Positions 26,584-34,045 of a stretch of 64,000 bases of DNA are shown here, piece by piece; positions within the stretch are counted from its first letter, which is position 1; each line of letters opens with the position of its first letter. This DNA is from Ruegeria sp. R14_0 (GTDB lineage Bacteria; Pseudomonadota; Alphaproteobacteria; Rhodobacterales; Rhodobacteraceae). Both the position numbers and the translations under genes were made by a program. Location of the stretch: NCBI RefSeq assembly GCF_017743975.1, contig NZ_JAGHRC010000003.1:124001-188000 (forward strand). Reading direction: 5' to 3'. Below the pieces are notes generated by a model that worked only from the letters and a program-made list of their open reading frames with translations, did not search any database and had not been told where the DNA came from.

Positions 26584-27360
26584 ATGACCGATCAGATTCA
26601 GCGTGCGGAAACCTTTGCCAGCCTTCACAAGAAAGGCGATCCGGTCATCCTCTACAATATCTGGGACGCGGGCAGCGCCGGAGCTGTGCGGGATGCGGGG
26701 GCTAAGGCATTGGCAACCGGCAGCGCACCCGTTGCGATGGCACAGGGCTTTGCCGATGGACAGAACATCCCCATGGACGTGGCGCTGGACAATGCCCGCA
26801 GGATCGTTGCTGCTGTGGATCTGCCTGTTTCGCTGGACTTCGAAGGGGGCTATGCCGACAGCCCCGTGGGAATAATTTCCAATGTTCAATCCGCGCTGCA
26901 GACCGGCGTGGTTGGCTTTAACTTCGAAGATCAGATTGTTGGCAGCAAAGACCTATACGATACCGAGACCCAGGCCGCACGCGTTGCCGCCCTGCGCGAA
27001 GGGTGCGATGTGGCGGGTATCCCTGCATTCATCAATGCGCGTACGGACATTTTTCTGAAGGCCGCCCCCGAAACACATGATACGGCGATGCTGGATGATG
27101 CCATGGCCCGCGCCGAGGCCTATGCAGATGCAGGGGCCAGCGGTTTCTTTGCGCCAGGGCTCAAAGATGAGGGCATGATCGCAAGGCTGTGCGATTCAAC
27201 CGACTTGCCCGTGAATATCATTGCCCTGCCCGGCACACCGGACACCGCCACCCTTGCGTCATTGGGCGTGGCCCGGATCAGCTATGGGCCGGTTCCCTAT
27301 CGCCATATGTTGGCGTGGCTGCAAGAACAGGCCAAACAAGCGCTGCAACAGGGCCAGTGA
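26584..27360 (+). CDS. Isocitrate lyase/PEP mutase family protein
   Basis: The 258-residue protein is a TIM-barrel of the PEP mutase superfamily: NIWDAGSAGAVRDAGAKALA, PVSLDFEGGYAD in place of the DADTGYG metal loop, GFNFEDQIVGSK, INARTDIFLK and an RISYGPVPYRHM end. It lacks the KKCGH active-site signature of true isocitrate lyase, so carbon-carbon lyase or decarboxylase activity on another 2-oxo or malate-type acid is more likely. The start is ATG 26584 after a CAGGAG site; upstream residues to 26545 are spacer. Confidence 0.85.
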   Translation: MTDQIQRAETFASLHKKGDPVILYNIWDAGSAGAVRDAGAKALATGSAPVAMAQGFADGQNIPMDVALDNARRIVAAVDLPVSLDFEGGYADSPVGIISNVQSALQTGVVGFNFEDQIVGSKDLYDTETQAARVAALREGCDVAGIPAFINARTDIFLKAAPETHDTAMLDDAMARAEAYADAGASGFFAPGLKDEGMIARLCDSTDLPVNIIALPGTPDTATLASLGVARISYGPVPYRHMLAWLQEQAKQALQQGQ

Positions 27361-27452
27361 TCTGCGCGGTTAACCGCAAGGATTCGGCCATTCAAGGCTA
27401 TGACGGGTAGTCAGCGCTTGGCGGGCTACAAAATATGGAATAACCTCGAGCC

Positions 27453-27902
27453 ATGTTGAAAAAATTCCTTCAGGCTTTCCGCCCGCCCCAACACGACCAA
27501 TTGCCCGACCCGGATGCCGAATTGGCATTGGGCGCCCTGATGGTGCGCGTCGCGCAGGCGGATCGGGACTACAAGCTTGAAGAAATCAGCTTGATCGACC
27601 GCATTCTTGCGCGTCTTTATCAACACAACGCGATCGAAGCTGCGAAGGTTCGTGCCACCTGCGAAAAACTGCACGCCGCCGCGCCCGAGACCGACACGTT
27701 CGGCAAGCTGATCCGCGAGACCACCGACCTGCAGGAACGTCTGGCCGCGCTGGATGCGCTGTGGGAGGTCGTTTTGGCGGATGGTAACTCGGACGAGGGC
27801 GAGATGAAGATCGTCGAGGAGGCCCGCATCGCAATGGGGCTGAGCTTTAACGACAGTCAGCAAGCGCGTCAGCGGGTACAATCGCGCTTGGAACAAACCT
27901 AG
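27453..27902 (+). CDS. TerB family protein (first of a tandem pair)
   Basis: The 149-residue helical protein fits the TerB-like fold: LALGALMVRVAQADRDYKLEEI in the first helices and ALWEVVLADGNSDEGEMKIVEE later, the acidic metal-binding-like segment. TerB is linked to tellurite resistance and membrane stress, but single TerB-like proteins have no defined role. The next gene is a clear paralogue, 20 bases downstream. No terA, terC, terD or terZ gene is in the window. Confidence 0.83.
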   Translation: MLKKFLQAFRPPQHDQLPDPDAELALGALMVRVAQADRDYKLEEISLIDRILARLYQHNAIEAAKVRATCEKLHAAAPETDTFGKLIRETTDLQERLAALDALWEVVLADGNSDEGEMKIVEEARIAMGLSFNDSQQARQRVQSRLEQT

Positions 27903-27922
27903 TCCGCTTCTATATCTAACTC

Positions 27923-28360
27923 ATGTTCAGCGATTTTCTGTCCCGGCTCACGCAGCCTCAGCCCGATCCGCTTGCCGATGATGACGCCCGCTTGGCCCTG
28001 ACGGCCCTTCTGGTGCGCATCGCCCGGTCCGACAATGACTATGCCGATAGCGAAATGGCGCGAATCGACCGGATATCGGCACAACGCTATGGCCTGTCCC
28101 CATTCGAAGCTGCGGGACTGCGCGCCCGTGCAGAGGACCTCGAGGCCGAGGCCCCCGATACCGTTCGCTTTACCCGCGCGATCAAAGAGGCCGTCCCCTA
28201 TGATGATCGTCTCGCGGTGGTACAAGCGATGTGGTCTGTTGCCCTCGCCGACGGACACCGCACGGGCGAGGAGGACTCACTGCTGCGTCTGGTGGTCAGC
28301 CTGCTGGGCGTCAGCGACGTAGATTCGGCCTTGGCCCGTCAGAAAGCGGCCAAGTCGTGA
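27923..28360 (+). CDS. TerB family protein (second of a tandem pair)
   Basis: The 145-residue protein aligns end to end with its upstream neighbour: LALTALLVRIARSDNDYADSEM matches LALGALMVRVAQADRDYKLEEI, and AMWSVALADGHRTGEEDSL matches ALWEVVLADGNSDEGEM. It arose by tandem duplication. The acidic segment is less complete here (HRTGEED). Its stop overlaps the GTG start of the PhnD-like gene by four bases, tying the three genes into one unit. Confidence 0.83.
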   Translation: MFSDFLSRLTQPQPDPLADDDARLALTALLVRIARSDNDYADSEMARIDRISAQRYGLSPFEAAGLRARAEDLEAEAPDTVRFTRAIKEAVPYDDRLAVVQAMWSVALADGHRTGEEDSLLRLVVSLLGVSDVDSALARQKAAKS

Positions 28361-29109
28361 CCGCCATGCTGGGCATGTACGACATGCCCGCCCTGCAATC
28401 TGCCAATGACCGATTCTGGTCCTTGATTCGGGCTCATCTGGGCTTTGGCCCCACGCATCTGACACGAGGTGCGGATTTCTGGGACGTTTGGAACAGCCCC
28501 GATCTTGTCTTTTCGCAAACCTGCGGCATGCCCTATCGCACCCGTCTGCACGGCAAAGTTCAGCTTGTGGGCACACCGGATTACGGCTTGGCCGGGTGCC
28601 CGCCGGGACATTACCGATCCATTGTTGTGGCCAGAAAGGAAGATGCCCGCGATCTGGATCAGCTTGCCGAGGGCACCTTTGCTTATAACGAGCGGTTGTC
28701 TCAATCCGGTTGGGCTGCCCCAATGGTTCATCTGTTACGCCACAGCCGCCTGCCAAAGGATGTGCTGGAAACCGGTAGCCATGCGGATTCGGCAGCCGTC
28801 GTCGCCGGCGAACGGGCGAACTATGCCGCGTTGGATGCGCTGACCTGGGAACTGCTGAAAGACCATTCACAGCTTGGCGAAACGCTGCGGGAGGTCGCAG
28901 CGACCGAACCAACCCCCGCCCTGCCCTACATCACCGCCAAGGGTCAGGACGCGGCAGAAATCGCCACCGCGGTCCGGGCTGCCATCAAAGATCTGACTTC
29001 CGCAGACAAAGGCCTGCTGCGTGTGCGTGACCTGATCGAAATTCCAGCCGAACGCTACCTTGCGGTTCCCGATCCTGCACCCGATGCAGCCAGTTTGCTT
29101 GATCCCTAG
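28357..29109 (+). CDS. PhnD-like periplasmic-binding-fold protein without a signal peptide
   Basis: The 250-residue protein resembles the phosphate/phosphonate-type (PhnD-like) binding fold: MLGMYDMPALQSANDRFWSL, FSQTCGMPYRTRL, GTPDYGLAGCPPGHYRSIVV and VAGERANYAALDALTWELL. No signal peptide is seen, so it may act in the cytoplasm or its export is unusual. The GTG at 28357 overlaps the TerB stop (GTGA); ATG 28366 is the alternative. No permease or ATPase of the PhnCE type is adjacent, so ligand and role are open. Confidence 0.78.
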   Translation: MTAMLGMYDMPALQSANDRFWSLIRAHLGFGPTHLTRGADFWDVWNSPDLVFSQTCGMPYRTRLHGKVQLVGTPDYGLAGCPPGHYRSIVVARKEDARDLDQLAEGTFAYNERLSQSGWAAPMVHLLRHSRLPKDVLETGSHADSAAVVAGERANYAALDALTWELLKDHSQLGETLREVAATEPTPALPYITAKGQDAAEIATAVRAAIKDLTSADKGLLRVRDLIEIPAERYLAVPDPAPDAASLLDP

Positions 29110-29115
29110 CCAAAA

Positions 29116-29134
29116 TGATCAGAACGTCTGGTCA
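29116..29134. promoter_or_regulatory. Imperfect palindrome before the ABC transporter operon
   Basis: TGATCAGAACGTCTGGTCA has arms TGAtCAGA and TCTGgTCA around ACG. It lies about 100 bases before the ATPase GTG and just after the PhnD-like stop. TGGTCA arms are common in GntR-type operators, but no regulator gene adjoins, so the role is a guess. Confidence 0.3.
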
Positions 29135-29234
29135 ATTTGACAGTTAATAGCCTGTTCTCTGTCATTTGCGCATTGCATTGCGCTGATTTTTAAGCCCTAG
29201 TACCGCACCAACACCAATAGCAGCTGGACCACCC

Positions 29235-30011
29235 GTGACAGATTCCACTCCGGTCATCGAGATCAAGAACCTACACAAGAGCTTTGGCAATCTTGAGGTG
29301 CTCAAGGGTGTGGATATCACCGCCAGACGCGGCGATGTCGTATCGCTGATCGGCTCTTCGGGCTCGGGTAAATCGACGCTTTTGCGATGCTGCAACCTGC
29401 TGGAAGACAGCCAACAGGGCGAAATCCTGTTCAAGGGTGAACCAGTCCGCTGGACCGGCAACGCGCACAACCGCCGTCCGGCTGATCCCAAGCAGGTTCT
29501 GCGCATCCGCACAAATCTGTCGATGGTGTTTCAGCAGTTCAACCTGTGGGCTCACATGACCATTCTGCAGAATGTAATGGAGGCCCCCGTAACCGTCATG
29601 GGCCGCGACAAGGCCGAGGTTGAGGACAGCGCCCGCAGGTATCTGGAAAAGGTCGGCATCGGCGACAAATGCGATGTCTACCCGGCGCAACTGTCTGGTG
29701 GTCAGCAGCAGCGCGCCGCAATCGCGCGCGGCTTGTGCATGGAGCCCGAGGCGCTTTTGTTCGACGAACCCACCTCGGCGCTGGACCCCGAGCTGGAACA
29801 AGAAGTTATCAAGGTGATCAAGGATCTGGCTGCCGAAGGCCGCACCATGATCATCGTGACGCATGACATGAAAATGGCCGCCGACATTTCAAGCCATGTG
29901 GTGTTCCTGCACCAGGGCCTGATCGAAGAGGAAGGCCTGCCAGAAGACATCTTCACGACCCCTGAATCCGCGCGACTTCAGGGCTTCCTATCCGCCACCA
30001 AGGCGGCATAA
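29235..30011 (+). CDS. Polar amino-acid ABC transporter ATP-binding protein
   Basis: The 258-residue ATPase powers uptake by the two permeases downstream. It has Walker A GSSGSGKST (about 38-46), the Q-loop FQQFNLWAHMT, the signature LSGGQQQRAAIARGL, Walker B ALLFDEPTSALDPEL and the switch His in IVTHDMKMA. It matches the HisP/GlnQ class. The start is a GTG at 29235. It is the first gene of a four-gene operon. Confidence 0.95.
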   Translation: MTDSTPVIEIKNLHKSFGNLEVLKGVDITARRGDVVSLIGSSGSGKSTLLRCCNLLEDSQQGEILFKGEPVRWTGNAHNRRPADPKQVLRIRTNLSMVFQQFNLWAHMTILQNVMEAPVTVMGRDKAEVEDSARRYLEKVGIGDKCDVYPAQLSGGQQQRAAIARGLCMEPEALLFDEPTSALDPELEQEVIKVIKDLAAEGRTMIIVTHDMKMAADISSHVVFLHQGLIEEEGLPEDIFTTPESARLQGFLSATKAA

Positions 30012-30043
30012 AATCAGAACAGAATTAACTAGGGGAGAATCCA

Positions 30044-30757
30044 ATGAAAAAACTAGTTCTGACCACAGCTGCACTGGCGCTAAGCGCTGGTATGGCGATG
30101 GCCGACACGGTCCGTATGGGCACCGAGGGCGCCTACCCTCCGTGGAACTTCATCAATGACGCCGGCGAGATCGACGGCTTCGAGCGTGAGCTGGGCGATG
30201 AGCTGTGCAAACGCGCCGACCTGGAATGCGAGTGGGTCAAGAATGACTGGGATTCGATCATTCCGAACCTGGTCTCGGGCAACTATGACGTTATCATCGC
30301 GGGCATGTCGATCACTGACGAGCGCGACGAGGTGATCGACTTCACCCAAAACTACACGCCGCCGGATCCGTCCGCTTACGTTGCCGTTTCGGACGATGTT
30401 GACGTCGCCAACGGCGTTGTCGCTGCGCAGACCGGCACCATTCAGGCCGCATATATCGCTGAATCCGGTGCAACTCTGGTCGAATTCGCAAGCCCCGAGG
30501 AAACCATCGCGGCTGTTCGCAATGGCGAAGCTGACGCTGTTCTGGCCGACAAGTCGTTCCTGGCTCCAATTGCAAATGAAGACGCAGACCTGCGCTTTGT
30601 TGCCGAAGACGTGCCGCTGGGTGGTGGTGTCGGCATCGGTGTCCGCGAGTCGGATGGCGAGCTGAAAGAAAAGTTCAACACGGCTATCCAGTCCATGAAG
30701 GACGACGGCAGCCTGAACGAACTGATCACCAAGTGGGAAGTGTCCTCGACCTTCTGA
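30044..30757 (+). CDS. Polar amino-acid ABC transporter substrate-binding protein
   Basis: The 237-residue protein has a signal peptide (MKKLVLTTAALALSAGMAMA, cut before DT). Next comes the class 3 binding fold with TEGAYPPWNFINDAGEIDGF, WDSIIPNLVSGNYDVIIAGMSIT and DFTQNYTPPD. The pattern fits Lys/Arg/His/opine-type binders, but the ligand is not fixed by eye. A GGGGAG ribosome site precedes the ATG. It lies between the ATPase and the permeases, with a strong intercistronic hairpin after it. Confidence 0.93.
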   Translation: MKKLVLTTAALALSAGMAMADTVRMGTEGAYPPWNFINDAGEIDGFERELGDELCKRADLECEWVKNDWDSIIPNLVSGNYDVIIAGMSITDERDEVIDFTQNYTPPDPSAYVAVSDDVDVANGVVAAQTGTIQAAYIAESGATLVEFASPEETIAAVRNGEADAVLADKSFLAPIANEDADLRFVAEDVPLGGGVGIGVRESDGELKEKFNTAIQSMKDDGSLNELITKWEVSSTF

Positions 30758-30770
30758 TCTGAACCAGGTT

Positions 30771-30795
30771 GCGCGCCCCCAATACAGGGGCGCGC
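30771..30795 (+). promoter_or_regulatory. Intercistronic hairpin between binding protein and permease genes
   Basis: GCGCGCCCC (30771-30779) pairs perfectly with GGGGCGCGC (30787-30795) over a seven-base loop and has no T-run. Stem-loops at this place in binding-protein operons are known to protect the 5' message and lower permease expression; that role here is inferred. Confidence 0.65.
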
Positions 30796-30829
30796 CGCCG
30801 CTGAGCCTTAGCACCTCAAGAGGCCCGCC

Positions 30830-31717
30830 ATTTTCTCGTTCTGCACTGATCCCGATACGCTGGGAACGTTTCGTTGGTTTTCCTGCTATCTCACCAACGG
30901 CGTCCACTGGTCGTTTTACCTTTCGTTCCTGAAGGTCTTGCTGTTGCTGGCCGTCACGGCGCCCGTCGCGCTGGGGTTCGGGTTCGTGGGTGCGATGGCC
31001 GCCCGTTCGCATATCCCGCCGGTCAGTTGGCTGGGCAAAGGGTATATCGCCATTGTGCGCGGCGTGCCGGATATTGCGTTCTTCATGTTCTTCGTCATCG
31101 CCCTTGATCAGGCTTTTGAATGGACACGCCACAAGATTTTGTGCCCCGACTGGACGGACCCGATCCGTCAGGGCAACGACTTTATCGTCTGCCAATCGGC
31201 GAAACTGCCGCTGAGCACATCACCAGAATGGGTGCATGAAACCTATGGGTTTTTCCTGGCGGTGATCACCTTCTCGATCGTGTTCGGAGCCTTCGCGGCC
31301 AATGTCCTGTTTGGCGGAATGCGCGCAGTACCGCATGCACAGCTGGAAACGGCTGCTGCCTATGGCTTGTCTCCGCGCCAGACCTTCTGGCGCATCCTGG
31401 TGCCGCAGATGTGGGTTTATGCCTTGCCCGGCTTGTCGAACCTGTGGATGGTGCTGATCAAGGCAACACCGCTGTTGTTCCTGCTGGGCATCGAAGACAT
31501 CGTCTATTGGGCCCGGGAGCTGGGCGGCACCAAGACTTCGAAATTCACGCAATACCCTCATGGCGACTGGCGCATGTGGTACTTCCTGGCGCTTCTGATC
31601 TTCTACCTCGGCATGACCCGCGCTTCGGAAATCGGACTTGAAAAATTGATGCGCCGCTTGTCTCACGGTCAGGCCACATCAGGCGGAGAGCTTCTGCGCA
31701 AGGAGACCACCGCATGA
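30830..31717 (+). CDS. Polar amino-acid ABC transporter permease 1 (probable ATT start)
   Basis: This HisQ/HisM-type permease has membrane segments from LLLAVTAPVALGFGFVGAMA and the EAA loop AVPHAQLETAAAYGLSPRQT (about 205-224). A long periplasmic loop holds two Cys (ILCPDW, FIVCQS). The frame contains no ATG, GTG or TTG until 30938. Residues before that (FSFCTDPDTLGTFRWF, CYLTNGVHWSFYLSF) look like genuine family N-terminus. An AAGAGG ribosome site at 30818-30823 sits six bases before ATT 30830, giving 295 residues. The TTG at 30938 would give 259 and lose the first segment. Confidence 0.8.
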   Translation: MFSFCTDPDTLGTFRWFSCYLTNGVHWSFYLSFLKVLLLLAVTAPVALGFGFVGAMAARSHIPPVSWLGKGYIAIVRGVPDIAFFMFFVIALDQAFEWTRHKILCPDWTDPIRQGNDFIVCQSAKLPLSTSPEWVHETYGFFLAVITFSIVFGAFAANVLFGGMRAVPHAQLETAAAYGLSPRQTFWRILVPQMWVYALPGLSNLWMVLIKATPLLFLLGIEDIVYWARELGGTKTSKFTQYPHGDWRMWYFLALLIFYLGMTRASEIGLEKLMRRLSHGQATSGGELLRKETTA

Positions 31718-32520
31718 GCTGCATCGAAACCATCCAGGACTATGGACTGCGCTCCCTTGGCCTTGGAGAGCGCCTGCTGCCGCGCAACGATTTCACTCTG
31801 TGTGAGCAGTTCACCCTGATCGGCTCGGGCATGATCTGGAACATCTATTTTGGCATCATGGCGCTGGCGACCGGGTTCTTTCTGGCCACCGCCGTGGCCC
31901 TGGGTAAAGCATCCACCAACACATGGCTGCGCAAGCCGTCCGAGTGGTTTATCTTTATCTTCCGCGGCTCGCCGCTGTTCATCCAATTCTTCTTTGCTTA
32001 CTTCTTTTTCCTGTCGCTGAAGAAGTCCTATCCCATGTTCGACGCGCTGACATCGGCGTGGCTGGGGGCGCTGATCGTTTTGTTCCTAAACACTGCGGCC
32101 TATTCGGGCGAGATATTCTATGGCGCGCTACGCTCGATCCCCAAGGGTGATATCGAAGCCGCCGATGCCTATGGCATGTCCGGTTGGTCGCGGTTCCGCC
32201 GGATCATCTGGCCCACGATGCTGCGCCTTGCGTGGCCTGCCTACACGAACGAGGCAATCTTTTTGTTCCACGCCACCACGCTGGTGTTCTTTTCGGCCTT
32301 CCCGGCCTGGCAGCAACGCGGTGACGCGCTGTACTATGCCAGCTATTTCGCGGACAAAACGTTCAACCCGTTCATACCTTACCCGATTCTCGCCTTCTAC
32401 TTCATCCTGCTGACGCTGGTGATCGTGGGTGCATTCGGGCTGATCAACAAACGGCTGAACCGGCACCTGCCGGCGGCCAGAAAAGCCAAGATGCGGTTCC
32501 GACTGAACCTGGCGCGTTAA
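31714..32520 (+). CDS. Polar amino-acid ABC transporter permease 2
   Basis: The 268-residue permease pairs with the one upstream. It has about five membrane segments and the EAA loop SIPKGDIEAADAYGMSGWSRF (about 144-164), with FIFRGSPLFIQFFFAYFF typical of HisM/HisQ proteins. Its ATG overlaps the first permease stop by four bases (ATGA). A terminator follows 23 bases after its stop, closing the operon. Confidence 0.93.
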   Translation: MSCIETIQDYGLRSLGLGERLLPRNDFTLCEQFTLIGSGMIWNIYFGIMALATGFFLATAVALGKASTNTWLRKPSEWFIFIFRGSPLFIQFFFAYFFFLSLKKSYPMFDALTSAWLGALIVLFLNTAAYSGEIFYGALRSIPKGDIEAADAYGMSGWSRFRRIIWPTMLRLAWPAYTNEAIFLFHATTLVFFSAFPAWQQRGDALYYASYFADKTFNPFIPYPILAFYFILLTLVIVGAFGLINKRLNRHLPAARKAKMRFRLNLAR

Positions 32521-32542
32521 AACCGGCGCTTACGTCTTTCTT

Positions 32543-32570
32543 AAACCGGGTCTCTGTGCCCGGTTTTTTT
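32543..32570 (+). terminator. Factor-independent terminator of the ABC operon
   Basis: AAACCGGG (32543-32550) pairs with CCCGGTTT (32559-32566) across an eight-base loop and runs into seven T. It closes the ABC transporter operon. Confidence 0.92.
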
Positions 32571-32621
32571 GCAATAATCCCACAGATTTACGTGTCAAAT
32601 ACGCTGACGATTTGAGAGAGA

Positions 32622-32698
32622 TGGTACCGCCTCCCTGGCTTGAACAGGGGACCTCTGGATCCACAATCCAGCGCTCTAACCAACTGAGCTAAGGCGGC
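32622..32698 (-). tRNA. tRNA-His (anticodon GTG)
   Basis: On the minus strand a full 77-base cloverleaf runs from GCCGCCT to an encoded CCA. The anticodon arm is CTGGA-TTGTGGA-TCCAG with anticodon GTG (His). The T arm is CCCTG-TTCAAGC-CAGGG and the acceptor is GCCGCCT/AGGCGGT with a G1-U72 wobble. The base before position 1 is T, not the usual G(-1), and the discriminator is A73. Loss of G(-1) with A73 is established for tRNA-His in many alphaproteobacteria. Confidence 0.95.
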
Positions 32699-32745
32699 AC
32701 TCGTGAGGGGCGATTTACCGAACGCGCCGGGGGAATGCAAGAGGA

Positions 32746-33228
32746 TTAAAGACGAATTTTCCAGCTTTGTTCAACAAGATCGACCCCGAACGAGTGAACG
32801 TTTTTGCTGCCCGTCAATTGCCAGCCAGACGCCTTGTACAGCCCACAAGCCGCCCGGTGGCTTTCATGGGTCCACAACGCCATTTCGCGGTATCCTGCGC
32901 CACGTGCAAATGCCATACAGGTCTGCAACAACCGCTTGCCCAACCCCTGCCCCCGTGCCTCTGGCAACAGCAGAAACAGCCTCAGTTTTGCGGTGTCATC
33001 GTCCAGCGCAACGCAGAAGATACTGCCCAGCCGCGCACCCGCCTGTTCGGCGATCCATCCGCGTTCGCGCTGCGGGTCATGCGAAGCAACGAAATCGCCA
33101 AGGATACGCTCCACCAAGGGCGCAAAGGTGTCATCAAACCCCTCGTCCCTTTGATACAGGCGGCCATGCTGTTCTACCAGCCACGGCGCGTCGTTTGCGT
33201 GAAAGCGTCTGATCTGAACCTCATCCAT
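32746..33228 (-). CDS. GNAT family N-acetyltransferase
   Basis: The 160-residue protein shows the GNAT fold: a strand with GSIFCVALDDDTAKLRLFLL, the acetyl-CoA loop LPEARGQGLGKRLLQTC (R-G-Q-G-L-G-K) and the closing ESHRAACGLYKASGWQLTGS. Acceptors of such MarR-partner-like acetyltransferases vary, and no partner regulator is adjacent. It ends 48 bases from the tRNA-His gene on the same strand. Confidence 0.9.
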   Translation of the reverse strand: MDEVQIRRFHANDAPWLVEQHGRLYQRDEGFDDTFAPLVERILGDFVASHDPQRERGWIAEQAGARLGSIFCVALDDDTAKLRLFLLLPEARGQGLGKRLLQTCMAFARGAGYREMALWTHESHRAACGLYKASGWQLTGSKNVHSFGVDLVEQSWKIRL

Positions 33229-33305
33229 ACCTTATCTGACCGCAAAGGCGGCTTGATTCTCAACCCTTTGCGCGCTAGCACGAACGCTCAGTCCCGGAGG
33301 CGAAC

Positions 33306-33494
33306 ATGGGCATCAACACCGAACGTGACATTCAGGCAAACCTGCAGATCGGTCCGACCGATCATGGAATGGTGCGCCTGTTCATCGAGGCCGACAACAT
33401 CGAGATTCCGATGGATTTCGACCCCGAAGAAGCCGAAGAGATTGCGGACGAAATCCGCGCTGCCGCACAAGCCGCCCGGGCCGTCAAAAGCTGA
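33306..33494 (+). CDS. Small conserved protein of unknown function (DUF6324-like)
   Basis: The 62-residue acidic protein (MGINTERDIQANLQIGPTDH ... FIEADNIEIPMDFDPEEAEE) has a short beta-rich start and a C-terminal helix rich in Glu and Ala. I believe it corresponds to DUF6324, an alphaproteobacterial family with no known role, but this is from memory. A CCCGGAGG ribosome site lies just before the ATG. It ends three bases before the mmcB stop on the opposite strand. Confidence 0.75.
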   Translation: MGINTERDIQANLQIGPTDHGMVRLFIEADNIEIPMDFDPEEAEEIADEIRAAAQAARAVKS

Positions 33495-33497
33495 GCC

Positions 33498-33929
33498 CTA
33501 CAGTCTGGGATCGCGCAACGCTTGCAGCCTGCGAGCGGTGTCTGTTGCGAATTTCTGGATCATCTTCTTCCGCCGCGCCGGAGCAAGCTTATCCTCGGGT
33601 GCCATACGGACAATTTCCGCGTCATATGCATCGGCTATGATAAGGCCGGTTTCCGTCGGCAGCAGCTCGGTCGGGAACTCGGTATCAACCGCCCAGAAAA
33701 AACGGTCGCACCACTCCAAATAGCCCTGCCACTTGGAGTCCGACAAGTAATCGGCCCTGCTGGATTTACACTCGATCACCCATAGCTCGCCTTTAGGCCC
33801 CAGGCCCATCACGTCGACACGCAGGCCGCGTGTCGGGACAAATTCCTCAACAGATACAAAGCCATGCGTCAACAAGTGGCGCGAGACCCCACGGGCCAGT
33901 CTCTGTCCGGGCTGTAGATCCAGTGTCAT
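33498..33929 (-). CDS. mmcB: MmcB family DNA repair protein
   Basis: MmcB is a LexA-regulated protein of alphaproteobacteria; in Caulobacter its loss raises mitomycin C sensitivity. The 143-residue protein has the nuclease-like features VPTRGLRVDVMGLGPKGELW and VIECKSSRADYLSDSKWQGY (D...E-x-K pattern of the restriction-endonuclease fold), then FFWAVDTEFP and GLIIADAYDAEI. The frame extends to 34136, but ATG 33929 (MTLDLQPGQRLARG) is the family start. A perfect SOS box lies 12 bases upstream. Confidence 0.9.
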   Translation of the reverse strand: MTLDLQPGQRLARGVSRHLLTHGFVSVEEFVPTRGLRVDVMGLGPKGELWVIECKSSRADYLSDSKWQGYLEWCDRFFWAVDTEFPTELLPTETGLIIADAYDAEIVRMAPEDKLAPARRKKMIQKFATDTARRLQALRDPRL

Positions 33930-33940
33930 TTGGAAAATGT

Positions 33941-33955
33941 GAACAATTCGTGAAC
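33941..33955 (-). promoter_or_regulatory. LexA (SOS) box of mmcB
   Basis: On the minus strand 33955-33941 reads GTTCACGAATTGTTC, an exact match to the alphaproteobacterial SOS box GTTC-N7-GTTC. It lies 12 bases before the mmcB start, agreeing with the known LexA control of this gene family. Confidence 0.85.
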
Positions 33956-33986
33956 AAAAATCAAGCATTACGGCACCACTTGACAT

Positions 33987-34029
33987 GATACCATTTGGTA
34001 CTGCATTAATTATGATACGAAATGGTATC
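33987..34029. promoter_or_regulatory. Two palindromic operators before the ArsR gene
   Basis: GATACCATTTGGTAC (33987-34001) and GATACGAAATGGTATC (34014-34029) are each dyad-symmetric. GATACCATTT of the first also matches the reverse complement of AAATGGTATC in the second. They end 16 bases before the ArsR-family ATG and are the probable autoregulatory sites; they are also close to the divergent mmcB promoter. Confidence 0.6.
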
Positions 34030-34045
34030 GCTATTGGTGGAACAC

